DNA of 64,000 bases from contig JBCBYV010000019.1 of the NCBI GenBank assembly GCA_039815685.1, positions 1 to 64,000 on the forward strand, written 5' to 3'. A program made the translations under genes and the position numbers. A model generated the notes under the pieces. That model did no database searches. It worked only from the letters and a program-made list of their open reading frames with translations, and had not been told where the DNA came from. Positions 43,568-53,100 of the stretch are shown here, one piece after another. Positions within the stretch are counted from its first letter, which is position 1. Every line of letters starts with the position of its first letter. Source of the stretch: Thermohalobaculum sp039815685. GTDB taxonomy: Bacteria > Pseudomonadota > Alphaproteobacteria > Rhodobacterales > Rhodobacteraceae.

Positions 43568-43572
43568 CGCGC

Positions 43573-45594
43573 TTAGCTCGTGGTGTCCGTGGCGGTGGAC
43601 GGGCGGCCCGTCGCGGTGGCGGTCAGGCGGCGTTCGATGATGATCCGTTGTCCCTCGATCGTCGCAACCTGGTCGGTTTCTCTGATGCGGAGTTCCGGCG
43701 AGGCGGTGCCTGCGGCCGCTGCATCGGCCAGCGTCGTGCGCGTGAGCCAGCCGTGTGCGGCCTCGGTGGCTCCGTCGATGTCCGGGAAGCGTTGGAGGGT
43801 GTCGAGTGACACGGTGAAGGCGCCCTCCTCGGGCTGGAGGATCACCGCCTCGCGGGTCACCTCTACGAGGCCCGCGACCGCGCCGACGGCATTCGCCACG
43901 TCGGCATGGTCGGGCACGGCGGGCTCGGTCAAAAGTGCGCGGGCGATGGCCGGGTAGTAGATCGGCGCCGCGGCGCCGAGGCCAACGAGCGGGGCGGTTA
44001 GGCGAATTGCCGGGGCGAGGGCACCGCTCGCGGCGCCCCCGGTCTGCTGGTGGAGGGCCGCGGCGATGGCGGGGGAGGTTGCCAACCCTTCCTGCGGCAG
44101 ACCGGCGCCTGCCGCGGTCGCCTCGATCAGGCATTCGGCGGAGCGGCGGACGAGGGTGGCGACGACCCGCTCCGCCAGCGCCTCGGCGCTCGGGGCAAGG
44201 GCCGCACCGAGGCGTGTCTTTCGGCGGGCGAAGAGGTCGGCGGCGCGCTGCGCGGTAGCGGCGTCCCAGGCGGTGTGATGGCCGAGGACGTGAGCGGCGT
44301 CGGATGGGGTGAAGGCGGCGAGGCGGATGGCGCCGCGGGATGCGAGGCGGTCGAGTGCCCCCCGGCTCGCGCGGTCGGGCGTCAGCCAGTCGAGGGCGGC
44401 GGGTCCTTCGTTCAGCCGGTCCATGAGCGCGCGCTCAGCCGGCGCGGCGCGCGGGTCCAGTAGTGCGCCGCGGGCGAGGTGGACGAAGCGTCCCGCACTT
44501 TCCTCGACACGGCTGGCGCTCGCCTGCCGGTCCAGCGTCTCCGCGACGAGGGCCGGATGATCGAGCGCCAGGAGTGAGATGGGCGTTGCACGGCGCGGGC
44601 CGAGGGTCAGGCCGTCCGTCGTCGGGTCGAGGCCGACGATGCTGTCGGCGCCGAGCCCGAAGGTGCGGATTGCCGCGGCCTCGACCAGAGTGCGCCAGCC
44701 GCCGACGACGGCCCCTTCGGGATCGCGCCGCGGGCGCCCGCCTTCAAGTTCCGCGATGTCGGTGGTTGTGCCGCCGATATCCGAGACGACGCAGGCTTCG
44801 AGCCCGGTCAGCGCGGCGGCGCCGACGAGGCTGGCGGCGGGGCCCGAGAGGATGGTCTCGATGGGACGTTCCCGGGCGATGGCGGCGGACATGAGTGCGC
44901 CGTCGCCGCGGACGACCATGAGCGGTGCCGAGATGCTGCGGGCAGCAAGGAGGTCTGCCGCGCCGTCGATGAGGCTTGCGAGAAGGCCGACGAGGCGTGC
45001 GTTGAGAAAGGCTGTCAGCGCGCGGCGCGGCCCGCCGAGGCGGGCGGTCAGCTCGTGGCTGGCGGTGACCGGCAGGCCGGTCTCCTCCCGAACCAGCGTC
45101 TTCGCCGCCAGCTCATGCGCCGGGTTGCGGGTGGCGAACTGTGCGGCGACGGCGAAAGCGGTGGCGTGCTCCGCGAGTGCGGGCAGGGCCCCTCGCAATC
45201 GGTCGAGATCGAGTTGAGCGGCCTCGTTCCCGAAGGAGCTGTGGCCGCCGGGGAGCATGAGGATCGGGTCCGCACCCACGGCCTCACGGAGGCCTGCGCG
45301 GGCGACATCCCGTTCCTCGAAGCCGATCATCACCAGGGCGGCGGGGGCGCCATGCCCTTCGACCAGCGCGTTGGTGGCGAGTGTGGTGGAGAGGGACACG
45401 AGCCCGATGGCGGTGGGCACCACCGACGCCTCCGCCAGCACGCGGTCGAGGGCTGTGGCGATCCCTTGGTCGAGGGCTGCGTGGGTCGTGAGCGCCTTGG
45501 CCTTGGCGACGACGCGGCGGGCTGCGGGGTCCCACAGGACAGCATCGGTATAGGTGCCGCCCGTATCGACACCGAGGTGGACGGGCGTGCTCAT
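43573..45594 (-). CDS. hyuA: Hydantoinase/oxoprolinase subunit A family protein
   Basis: This 673-residue, ATP-using protein has GVDTGGTYTDAVLWD at the N-terminus and a second SDIGGTTTDIAELEG near residue 270, the phosphate-binding pair of HyuA/OplA. Family members hydrolyse hydantoins, 5-oxoproline or N-methylhydantoin with ATP, usually with a HyuB subunit. No hyuB is present. Its own operon may include the MttB-like gene upstream (45657-47207, same strand). Confidence 0.87.
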   Translation of the reverse strand: MSTPVHLGVDTGGTYTDAVLWDPAARRVVAKAKALTTHAALDQGIATALDRVLAEASVVPTAIGLVSLSTTLATNALVEGHGAPAALVMIGFEERDVARAGLREAVGADPILMLPGGHSSFGNEAAQLDLDRLRGALPALAEHATAFAVAAQFATRNPAHELAAKTLVREETGLPVTASHELTARLGGPRRALTAFLNARLVGLLASLIDGAADLLAARSISAPLMVVRGDGALMSAAIARERPIETILSGPAASLVGAAALTGLEACVVSDIGGTTTDIAELEGGRPRRDPEGAVVGGWRTLVEAAAIRTFGLGADSIVGLDPTTDGLTLGPRRATPISLLALDHPALVAETLDRQASASRVEESAGRFVHLARGALLDPRAAPAERALMDRLNEGPAALDWLTPDRASRGALDRLASRGAIRLAAFTPSDAAHVLGHHTAWDAATAQRAADLFARRKTRLGAALAPSAEALAERVVATLVRRSAECLIEATAAGAGLPQEGLATSPAIAAALHQQTGGAASGALAPAIRLTAPLVGLGAAAPIYYPAIARALLTEPAVPDHADVANAVGAVAGLVEVTREAVILQPEEGAFTVSLDTLQRFPDIDGATEAAHGWLTRTTLADAAAAGTASPELRIRETDQVATIEGQRIIIERRLTATATGRPSTATDTTS

Positions 45595-45656
45595 GAACAG
45601 GCGTCACCGGCGGGGAAGCCGGCCCGCCGGCAGGTCTCAAGGCGCATTGGGGACCT

Positions 45657-47207
45657 TCAGAAGCGGATCGGGAACTTCTCGCGGATCGCCGCGTCGGTCA
45701 CAGGGTCCACCAACGGAACCGCCTCCGCAAGAATGCGGTTCTTGCGTTCGATGGCCTTCTTCACGAGGTCCGGGCGGCCGATCTCGTCCCACTCCTTCGG
45801 GCTCGTCCGGTCCGCGACCGCGGGGTAGACGTACTCGCTCTCCATGATCCCGAGGGTCTGGGGCTGGCCGAGATAGTGGCCGGGTCCGCCCAGGCATACC
45901 GCCTTCATGGTCTCAAGGCTGATGTTCTCGTCCGTGACCTCGATCCCGCGGACGCAGCGGAGGACCTGGCCGAGGAGGTCGTCGCCAAGCACGAGGCTCT
46001 CCATGCAGAAGCCGAGGAGGGAGGCGTGCATGCCGACGCTCTCATAGACCATGTTGAGGCCGGCGAGGCCCGCCATGGTGTTGGAGATCGCCTGCTCCCA
46101 TCCCGCCTGCATATCCGGTAACTTGGAGTCCGCGATGCCCGCGGCGGCCCCGCCGGGCAGGTCGTAGAAGCGGTGCATCTGTGCGCAGCCGGCGGTGAGC
46201 AATGCCTGCTCGCCGGACCCGCCGGACATCGCCCCGGTGCGGAGGTCGGAGACGAAGGGCCAGGTGCCGAAGATCGCCGGGTGACCGGGGGCGAGGGCGT
46301 TGACGTAGACCACGCCCGCCAGACACTCGGCGACGGCCTGCACGATGGCGGTGGCGAGGGGCGCAGGTGCCGTGGCCCCCGCCTGGCCCGCCGAAAGCAA
46401 AAGTACCGGCATGCCGGCGCGGATGCAGGTCTCCATGACCTGGCAGCTCTCCGCCGCGAAGGTGAGGGGCGGGACGACGAAGCAGTTGGAATTGCTGAGG
46501 AACGGGCGACGGCGCCATTCCGCCTCCCCGCCCGCGAGTTCATGCAGCAGCGGGATCGTCGCCTCGACGCAGGGCGCTTCCACAAAGCTCGTGCCGATAT
46601 GCTTCGTGGTGCCGGAGCAGGATGCGTAGACCGTGTTGATGTCGAGTTCGATCGGGTCGGTGATGTCGCGGGCAACGAGGCAGCGCTGAAAGAAGTGGAT
46701 GTTGTCGAGGCCTTCGACGAGACGTGCCGCCGTGAGGAGATCGGCCAGCGTGCTTTCGTGATAGTCCCGGTTCTCGACATCGACGACATGCACGGCTGCG
46801 CCGGCAGTCCCGAAATGCACGCGGTTGCCGGAGAGGGTGAGGTCGTGCTTGGGGTCGCGGCCGCAGAGCGTGATGTTGCGCGCAGCGATGGCGAGGCTGT
46901 CCTCGACCAGCGCGCGGGGGAAACGGATGCGGCCATCATCGCCAAGGATTGCACCTGCGCCGGTCAGGATCTCGACCCCGCTCTCTGGCGCGTTGCAGAG
47001 GCCGATGGTCTCGAGCACGTCGAGGGCTGCCTCGTGCATCCGGCGGACGGATGCTTCGCTCAGCGGCCGATAGGCGCCGCCCTCGAGACCCGCGCGCACC
47101 GGCCGTTTGTCGGCCGCAATGGGAGCCGCGCGCAGCGCCTGTCGTGCGGCCCGCCCGCCGCTACGGGCACCCCGTCGCGGTGCCGGCTTTTCCTCCTCGG
47201 TGATCAT
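45657..47207 (-). CDS. Trimethylamine methyltransferase (MttB) family protein, non-pyrrolysine
   Basis: This 516-residue TIM-barrel methyltransferase homologue has HEAALDVLETIGL, VHFGTAGAAVHVVD, YASCSGTTKHIGT and NMVYESVGMHASLLGFCMES (quoted in short pieces). The frame is full length for the family with no internal amber codon, so it belongs to the non-pyrrolysine branch that demethylates quaternary amines such as glycine betaine, carnitine or proline betaine. No corrinoid partner is in the window. It is divergent from the molybdoenzyme. Confidence 0.87.
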   Translation of the reverse strand: MITEEEKPAPRRGARSGGRAARQALRAAPIAADKRPVRAGLEGGAYRPLSEASVRRMHEAALDVLETIGLCNAPESGVEILTGAGAILGDDGRIRFPRALVEDSLAIAARNITLCGRDPKHDLTLSGNRVHFGTAGAAVHVVDVENRDYHESTLADLLTAARLVEGLDNIHFFQRCLVARDITDPIELDINTVYASCSGTTKHIGTSFVEAPCVEATIPLLHELAGGEAEWRRRPFLSNSNCFVVPPLTFAAESCQVMETCIRAGMPVLLLSAGQAGATAPAPLATAIVQAVAECLAGVVYVNALAPGHPAIFGTWPFVSDLRTGAMSGGSGEQALLTAGCAQMHRFYDLPGGAAAGIADSKLPDMQAGWEQAISNTMAGLAGLNMVYESVGMHASLLGFCMESLVLGDDLLGQVLRCVRGIEVTDENISLETMKAVCLGGPGHYLGQPQTLGIMESEYVYPAVADRTSPKEWDEIGRPDLVKKAIERKNRILAEAVPLVDPVTDAAIREKFPIRF

Positions 47208-47421
47208 GGAACCCTCCCCGCTTTTGATTTGTTGGCTCCGGACAGCTTAGCGATAGCGCGGAACGCCGTCTTGGGTGCCGTTTCATGACGACGTGATCCG
47301 TCGGTTTCGGCGCTTGGGGGTGCGAACGCCCGTGGTGCCTGCGGGACAGTCTCGAGGCTTGCGGCTTGCCCTTGCGGCGCAGGAGCGCAAAGTTCCCCGG
47401 TCTGACGGCACGGAGGTAGCC

Positions 47422-49764
47422 ATGGCATCGGCGGACGATCTGGGCGCGGCACGGAAGAGCCTGTTCTCGACCCACTGGGGGACCTTCGAGGCGGAAGTGC
47501 GGGATGGGCGGCTGCAGGGCGTCTCGCCCTGGGCCGAGGATCCCGATCCGCCGGAGATCGGGCCCGGGATCACGGATGCGGTGACGCATCCGACGCGGGT
47601 CGCGAGGCCCTCGATCCGCGAGAGCTTCCTGAAGCACGGGCACCGCGCGGGAGGCGAGCGGCGGGGCGCCGAGCCCTTCGTCGAGGTGCCGTGGGACGAG
47701 GCGAGCGAGATCGCGGCGCGAGAGCTCGATCGCGTGCGGAAGGAGCATGGGAACGCGTCGATCTTCGGCGGCTCCTATGGCTGGGCGAGTGCGGGTCGCT
47801 TCCATCATGCGCAGAGCCAGATCCACCGCTTTCTCAACGTCTTGGGCGGGTATGTGGCGTCTATCGATACCTACAGCTTCGCGGCGATCAGCACGTTGAT
47901 GCCGCATATCGCCGGGCATTTCCGGCACCTGATGCTGGATCGCGCGACAAGCTGGCCGGTGATCGAGGAGCACTCGGAGCTCGTGCTGATGGTGGGCGGG
48001 CTCGCGATCAAGAACGCGCAGGTCACCTCTGGCGGTGTCGGTCGGCACACGGCGCGCGGGGCGTTGAGGCGGGCCCATGCGCGCGGCTGCAAGTTCGTGC
48101 TGCTCTCGCCCATCCGGGCCGATGCGATCGAGGAGATCGGCGCGGAGTGGCTCGCGATCCGTCCGGGGACGGATGTCGCCTTCATGCTTGGTCTTGCCCA
48201 TACGATGGTTTCGGAAGGGCTGGAGGATCGTGCGTTCCTGGAGCGCTACACGACCGGATGGGCGCGGTTCAGGCCGTACCTCATGGGCGCGGCGGGCGGG
48301 GAGGCGAAGACCGCCGACTGGGCCGCTGGCATCACCGGTCTGCCCGCGGAGACGATCCGGGACCTCGCCCGCCGCATGGTGACGAGCCGCACGATGATCA
48401 CCGTTTCGTGGTCAGTCCAGCGCGCCGATCATGGGGAGCAGCCGGGCTGGATGGCGCTGGTGCTCGCCGCAATGCTGGGCCAGCTCGGCCTGCCAGGTGG
48501 CGGCATCGGCTATGGCTACGCGTCCGAGAACGGGGTCGGCAATCCTACGAGGCTCTTCAAGTTTCCCGCCGTGCCGCAGGGGGAGAACGGCGTGGCGCGG
48601 GAGCTTGCGATCCCCGTGGCCCGCATCTCCGACGCGTTGCTGCACCCGGGCGAGCCCTATGACTGGAATGGGGAGAGCCGTGTCTATCCCGATCTGCGCC
48701 TGGTCTACTGGGCAGGCGGTAACCCCTTCCATCACCATCAGGATCTCGGCCGGCTGGTCGAGGCGATGCGCCGCCCCGAGTGCATTATCGTCAACGAGAT
48801 CTGGTGGACGGGCATGGCGCGGCACGCCGATATCGTGTTCCCGGTGACGACTGCGCTGGAGCGCGATGACATTGCGATGACGAGCTGGGAGCCGACGATC
48901 GTCGCGAACGCCCAGGCTATCGAGCCGGTCGGTGAGGCGCGGGACGACTACACGGTTCTCACTGGTGTCGCTGCGCGCCTCGGCCTCGACGGCGCCTTCA
49001 CCGAGGGCCGCACGGCCGAGGACTGGATCCGACAGCTCTGGGACGAGGCGCGCCAGCGGGCGGGCGCCGCGGGGTTCGAGCTGCCGAGCCTCGAGGCGCT
49101 GCGCGAGGCCGGCACCCACGACCTGCCGGCCGATGAGCGTGAGCCGGTGCTGATGGCGGATTTCCGGGCGGCCCCGGATGCTCACCCGCTGACGACCCCC
49201 AGCGGGCGGATTGAGATCTTCTCAGAGCGCATCGCCGGGTTCGGCTACGACGACTGCCCGGGCCACCCGGTCTGGCGGGAGCCCTATGAGTGGCTCGGTG
49301 CGGAGGCGGCGCGGCGCTTTCCCCTCCACCTCATCTCGAACCAGCCCCGCACGCGTCTCCATGGTCAGCTCGACCCCGGCTCGGTCAGCCGCGCGTCCAA
49401 GATTGCGGGGCGGGAGCCGATCACGATGCACCCTGCGGACGCTGCGGCGCGTGGCCTCGCGGGCGGTGATGTGGTGCGGGTCTTCAACGATCGCGGCGCC
49501 TGTCTCGCAGGGCTTCGGATCTCCGACGAAGTGATGCCGGGGGTGGTCCAGCTCTCAACCGGTGCTTGGTACGATCCGGAGGTGCCCGGTGACCCCAAGT
49601 CGCTCTGCAAGCACGGCAATCCGAACGTGCTGACGCGCGACAAGGGCACATCGAGGCTCGCCCAAGGCCCTTCCGCCCACACGGCACTTGTCGAGGTCGC
49701 GCGCGTCGAGGGGACGCCGCCGCCGGTCACCGCCTTCGACCCACCGGTCCTCAAGCAGCGCTGA
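47422..49764 (+). CDS. Cytosolic biotin/methionine sulfoxide reductase-type molybdopterin oxidoreductase
   Basis: This 780-residue enzyme belongs to the DMSO reductase family. GGSYGWASAGRFHHAQ (Mo-ligand Ser about 123) matches the BisC/DorA/TorA group, not the Cys/Sec group. LRLVYWAGGNPFHHHQDL and the C-terminal dinucleotide-binding domain are present. There is no Tat signal and no [4Fe-4S] motif, so it acts in the cytoplasm on S- or N-oxides. ATG 47422 has GGAGG five bases upstream. The divergent neighbour is the MttB-like gene. Confidence 0.87.
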   Translation: MASADDLGAARKSLFSTHWGTFEAEVRDGRLQGVSPWAEDPDPPEIGPGITDAVTHPTRVARPSIRESFLKHGHRAGGERRGAEPFVEVPWDEASEIAARELDRVRKEHGNASIFGGSYGWASAGRFHHAQSQIHRFLNVLGGYVASIDTYSFAAISTLMPHIAGHFRHLMLDRATSWPVIEEHSELVLMVGGLAIKNAQVTSGGVGRHTARGALRRAHARGCKFVLLSPIRADAIEEIGAEWLAIRPGTDVAFMLGLAHTMVSEGLEDRAFLERYTTGWARFRPYLMGAAGGEAKTADWAAGITGLPAETIRDLARRMVTSRTMITVSWSVQRADHGEQPGWMALVLAAMLGQLGLPGGGIGYGYASENGVGNPTRLFKFPAVPQGENGVARELAIPVARISDALLHPGEPYDWNGESRVYPDLRLVYWAGGNPFHHHQDLGRLVEAMRRPECIIVNEIWWTGMARHADIVFPVTTALERDDIAMTSWEPTIVANAQAIEPVGEARDDYTVLTGVAARLGLDGAFTEGRTAEDWIRQLWDEARQRAGAAGFELPSLEALREAGTHDLPADEREPVLMADFRAAPDAHPLTTPSGRIEIFSERIAGFGYDDCPGHPVWREPYEWLGAEAARRFPLHLISNQPRTRLHGQLDPGSVSRASKIAGREPITMHPADAAARGLAGGDVVRVFNDRGACLAGLRISDEVMPGVVQLSTGAWYDPEVPGDPKSLCKHGNPNVLTRDKGTSRLAQGPSAHTALVEVARVEGTPPPVTAFDPPVLKQR

Positions 49765-50167
49765 GCCCCATGGCCGGTGCCATCCCCGGGGAGACGGCAG
49801 CACAGCTGAACGCACCTGGCGACGCTGCGTGGGGATGCAGATCGACGGCTGGCCAAGCCTCGCCGCGGCCGTGCCGCGCGGTCGGCGAAGCGGAGGCGAG
49901 GGATAGAGGAGAGATGCCCTCCTGCAACCGTGCCGGATCGCTATCTGCGTGTTCTCGGCATGTTCATGTCCCGAAGCCTAACCTGACGCGGGAGGGGGCG
50001 GGCCCTGGAGGCCCTGAAGCTCTCCGCGCGCACCTCGCGCCGAACCGGCAACACCCCGCCACGCTCCTGAATTACTCTTCGCGAGTTTGCTTGCGAAACC
50101 CCTATTGCGTTGTCGGCCCGAAGCCATGCCTGGCGCCCCGACAGCCCAACGGCAGGAGCGGTGCCAG
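49765..50167. other. 403-bp gap before the giant protein gene
   Basis: I see no supported gene. It has moderate GC with a lower-GC stretch near 50060-50110, including a weak TTCGC/GCGAA hairpin. A frame open from 50087 into the giant gene is dismissed in favour of ATG 50168. It presumably holds the giant gene's promoter. Confidence 0.5.
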
Positions 50168-53100
50168 ATGACCTTCAATATCGCGCGTCACGCGGAGACG
50201 ATCGCGCTGTCCCAGTTCCAGGGCGCGATCCCGGCACCGCCGCCACCGGTCGTCGTCACGAACAGCCCGATCACCAGCCAGGATTTCACGTTGACCGATC
50301 TCGGTCTCGGTAGCCGCGCGGGCCTCACGATCCACCGCATCGACGTTGCACTGCCCGAGCGGCTTTCCCGCCTCCAGTACCGCGTGAACGGCGGGAGTGC
50401 CCGCGACCTGCCACAGCCCGTCCTCGCCGGCACCTTCGAGATACAGGGACTGACGCTCGGGGCCAGCAACGAGGTTGAGCTGCGCACGGTGGCTATCGAT
50501 CCAGCCAGCGGCGCCGAGGTCGAGGGCGACTGGTCCCCGGCTGCGCAGATCACGACGAGCCTTTTCACCGCGGTTAACCTGCTCTCGGAGACGGTCGACC
50601 CGATCGCGGATCCTGCGGGCGCCTGGAAGGCGGGCATCGGCTGGGACGGGGCGCTCGACAGTGACGGTTTTGCGCGCTTCACCTCGCCAGAAGCCGGACA
50701 GGATATCCCATCCGCACTTCTTCCTGCGGCAGGCGAGAGCATGCTCTTCATTGCCGAGCTCAAGTCCGTGGGCGCGGCGAGCAGCGGGCTCAGTGTGATC
50801 GTCGATCTGGAAGGTGGCGGACAGGCCGTGGCCGAGGCCGTTCTGACCTGGTCGAACGGTGTTGTGTCGACCGCTGGTTCGAGCGGGATGGCCGCTGTCG
50901 ATGCGACGCGGGTCAGCTTCGATCAAGGGGCGGGCACTGCGCGGCTTGCCCTCGTCTTCACCCTCCCCGCTACTGCAGCGACGGGTGCCGAGGCGCGAAT
51001 CGCTGGCGCCGGTACCGCGTTCCGCGACGCGGATCTGCGCGCCTGGACTTTCGGGGATGTGGCCTGGCCCGCGCATGAGCCCTGGGCCGGCCCCTCGGGC
51101 GTTCGCCGTCTCACGCCGCCCGAGACCGAGGGCTTCCTGAACGACACGCTGGAGCTCGATGCGAGCACGCCCTGGGGTCTCGCCTTCACCGTCTTTGGCG
51201 AGGAGGAGGCGGCGAGCGGTGATGCATCGGCCCGCACCAATGCGCTCGCCGTGGCCACAGTCGTGGCGGGGGGGAGTGGCTATACGGACGGGGTCTATCT
51301 TCGCCCTGTCGATGGCGGCTTCGGCGGTACGGTCGAGATCACCGTGACCGGCGGATCGGTCGCGGCTGCAGCCGTCGTCGATCCTGGCCGACGCTACACG
51401 AACGAGCCCGAGGTCTATCTGCAGGGCTTCGCCGGGGGGTCGGGCGCGGAGGTGAGTGTCTCGCGCGCCAAGGTCCTGCGCGATTTCTGGCCTGCGGTGA
51501 ATGACGGGCGGATGCGGGCGAGCTGGGATGGGCGCACTCTCGGCAGCGCTGGTTTCGCGGTCGAAGGGTTCGTGGCCGAGGGGCAATTCTACCCGGCGGG
51601 CGACAACTTCACCACGGCTTCGGGCGTGATCATTCGCGTCAATGCCGATGGCTCCTGGAGTGCAAGGGCCAACGGTGCGACGGCGGATCTGAAGGCCGGC
51701 GAGGGGAGCCTTCGCAGCATCGGGCTTGTCATCGGCAATGGCGGGACGCGGGCACTCCTGGACATGCCGCTGGGTTTCACGGGCGAGTCCGATTTGCCGC
51801 TCCGCATCGTGACGACACCGCGGCTGACCGGCTCGGCACGCCTCGGCGAGATGCTTTTCGCACTACCCGGCTCGGTCGAGCTCGAGGACGGCTTCCTGCC
51901 GCGCGTGAGCTATCAGTGGGAGGCAGACGGCGCGCCGATCCAAGGTGAGACGGCACCGCGCCTCCGCCTGACACCGGGCAAGGTCCCGATCGGCCGTGCC
52001 GTCTCCTGCCGCGTGACCTGGGAGGGGGCGCATGCGATCGAGACCTGGGACACCTCCGCCCGCATCGTCGATGACTGGAAGGTGGTGGCCGATGGCGATG
52101 CGCTGAGCTTCGGCGCGTTGACACCGGCTGGGCTGCGCGGTGTGCCGGTGGCCGCCGCCGGCACGACAATCACTGCGGGCGATCCTTCCGGGCATTGGGC
52201 GATCAACGATGTGGACGGTGTCGCCCATCTTCGCCCGGCGGCTGGCCCAGCGACCGTCGGCAGTGATCCGGTGACGGCCGGAGAGGGTGTGATCGCGGGG
52301 AGCTACACGCTCAGCCTTTCGAACGGTCGAAGCCTGTCGGTGACCGTCGATGCCGGAACGATCACCTGCACGGGCCATGGCGATCTGGTGGCGTTGGCGC
52401 AGGATATTGGCTCGGTGCTGGGGCAGGGCGTCTATGGCTTCTCCTTTGGCTCCGGCATTACGCTCAGGCTCTGGAACTCTGGTGATTGGGGCGGCATCGA
52501 CGATGCCGCCGACCCCACGAGCCGGTTCGAGGATCTGGTGCTGATCGGCGATACCGCGGAGGGCGGGCCCGGGCGCGTGCAGGTGTTGCCCTATGATGCG
52601 AACGAGGCCGCATCGATCACGGGGCCGATCCACTTCGCGCGGGCGCGGAATGTCGACTGGCGCGTCGATCTGGACCACGCAGCACAGCCCGACCCGGAGG
52701 CCCGCTCGCCGCGCTTCGCCGAGGGCGCGATCGTGGTTCCCGGAGAGGTCGGCCGCAGTCTTGCCTTCCGGGATTGCCGCATCCGCGGCGGTTTCCTCAT
52801 GGCCGAGCGGTTGCGGCGACCTCGCGATCCGGACGGGATCTTGCTCGGTGCCGGGGGTCAGCAGATGGCGGGCTCGGCCTCGGCGCGCTTTCTATTCGAG
52901 CGGGTCGAGATCGTCGATACCGGCGCTGCCTGCGCGACGGATTTCGGCAACGTCGTGTTCCGCGATTGCCGGATGCACCGCCTTGGCACGCGGCCCTTCC
53001 GTATCGGCAACGACGTGACTGCGCTGACACTCACGCGGATCGAGGCCTATGACGCTGTTGCGGCGACACCCTTTGCGCCGGGCGGATGGATCACGGCCGA

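Noticed and set aside
45657..47207. Pyrrolysine-containing MttB
   Set aside because: The frame is full family length with no internal TAG.
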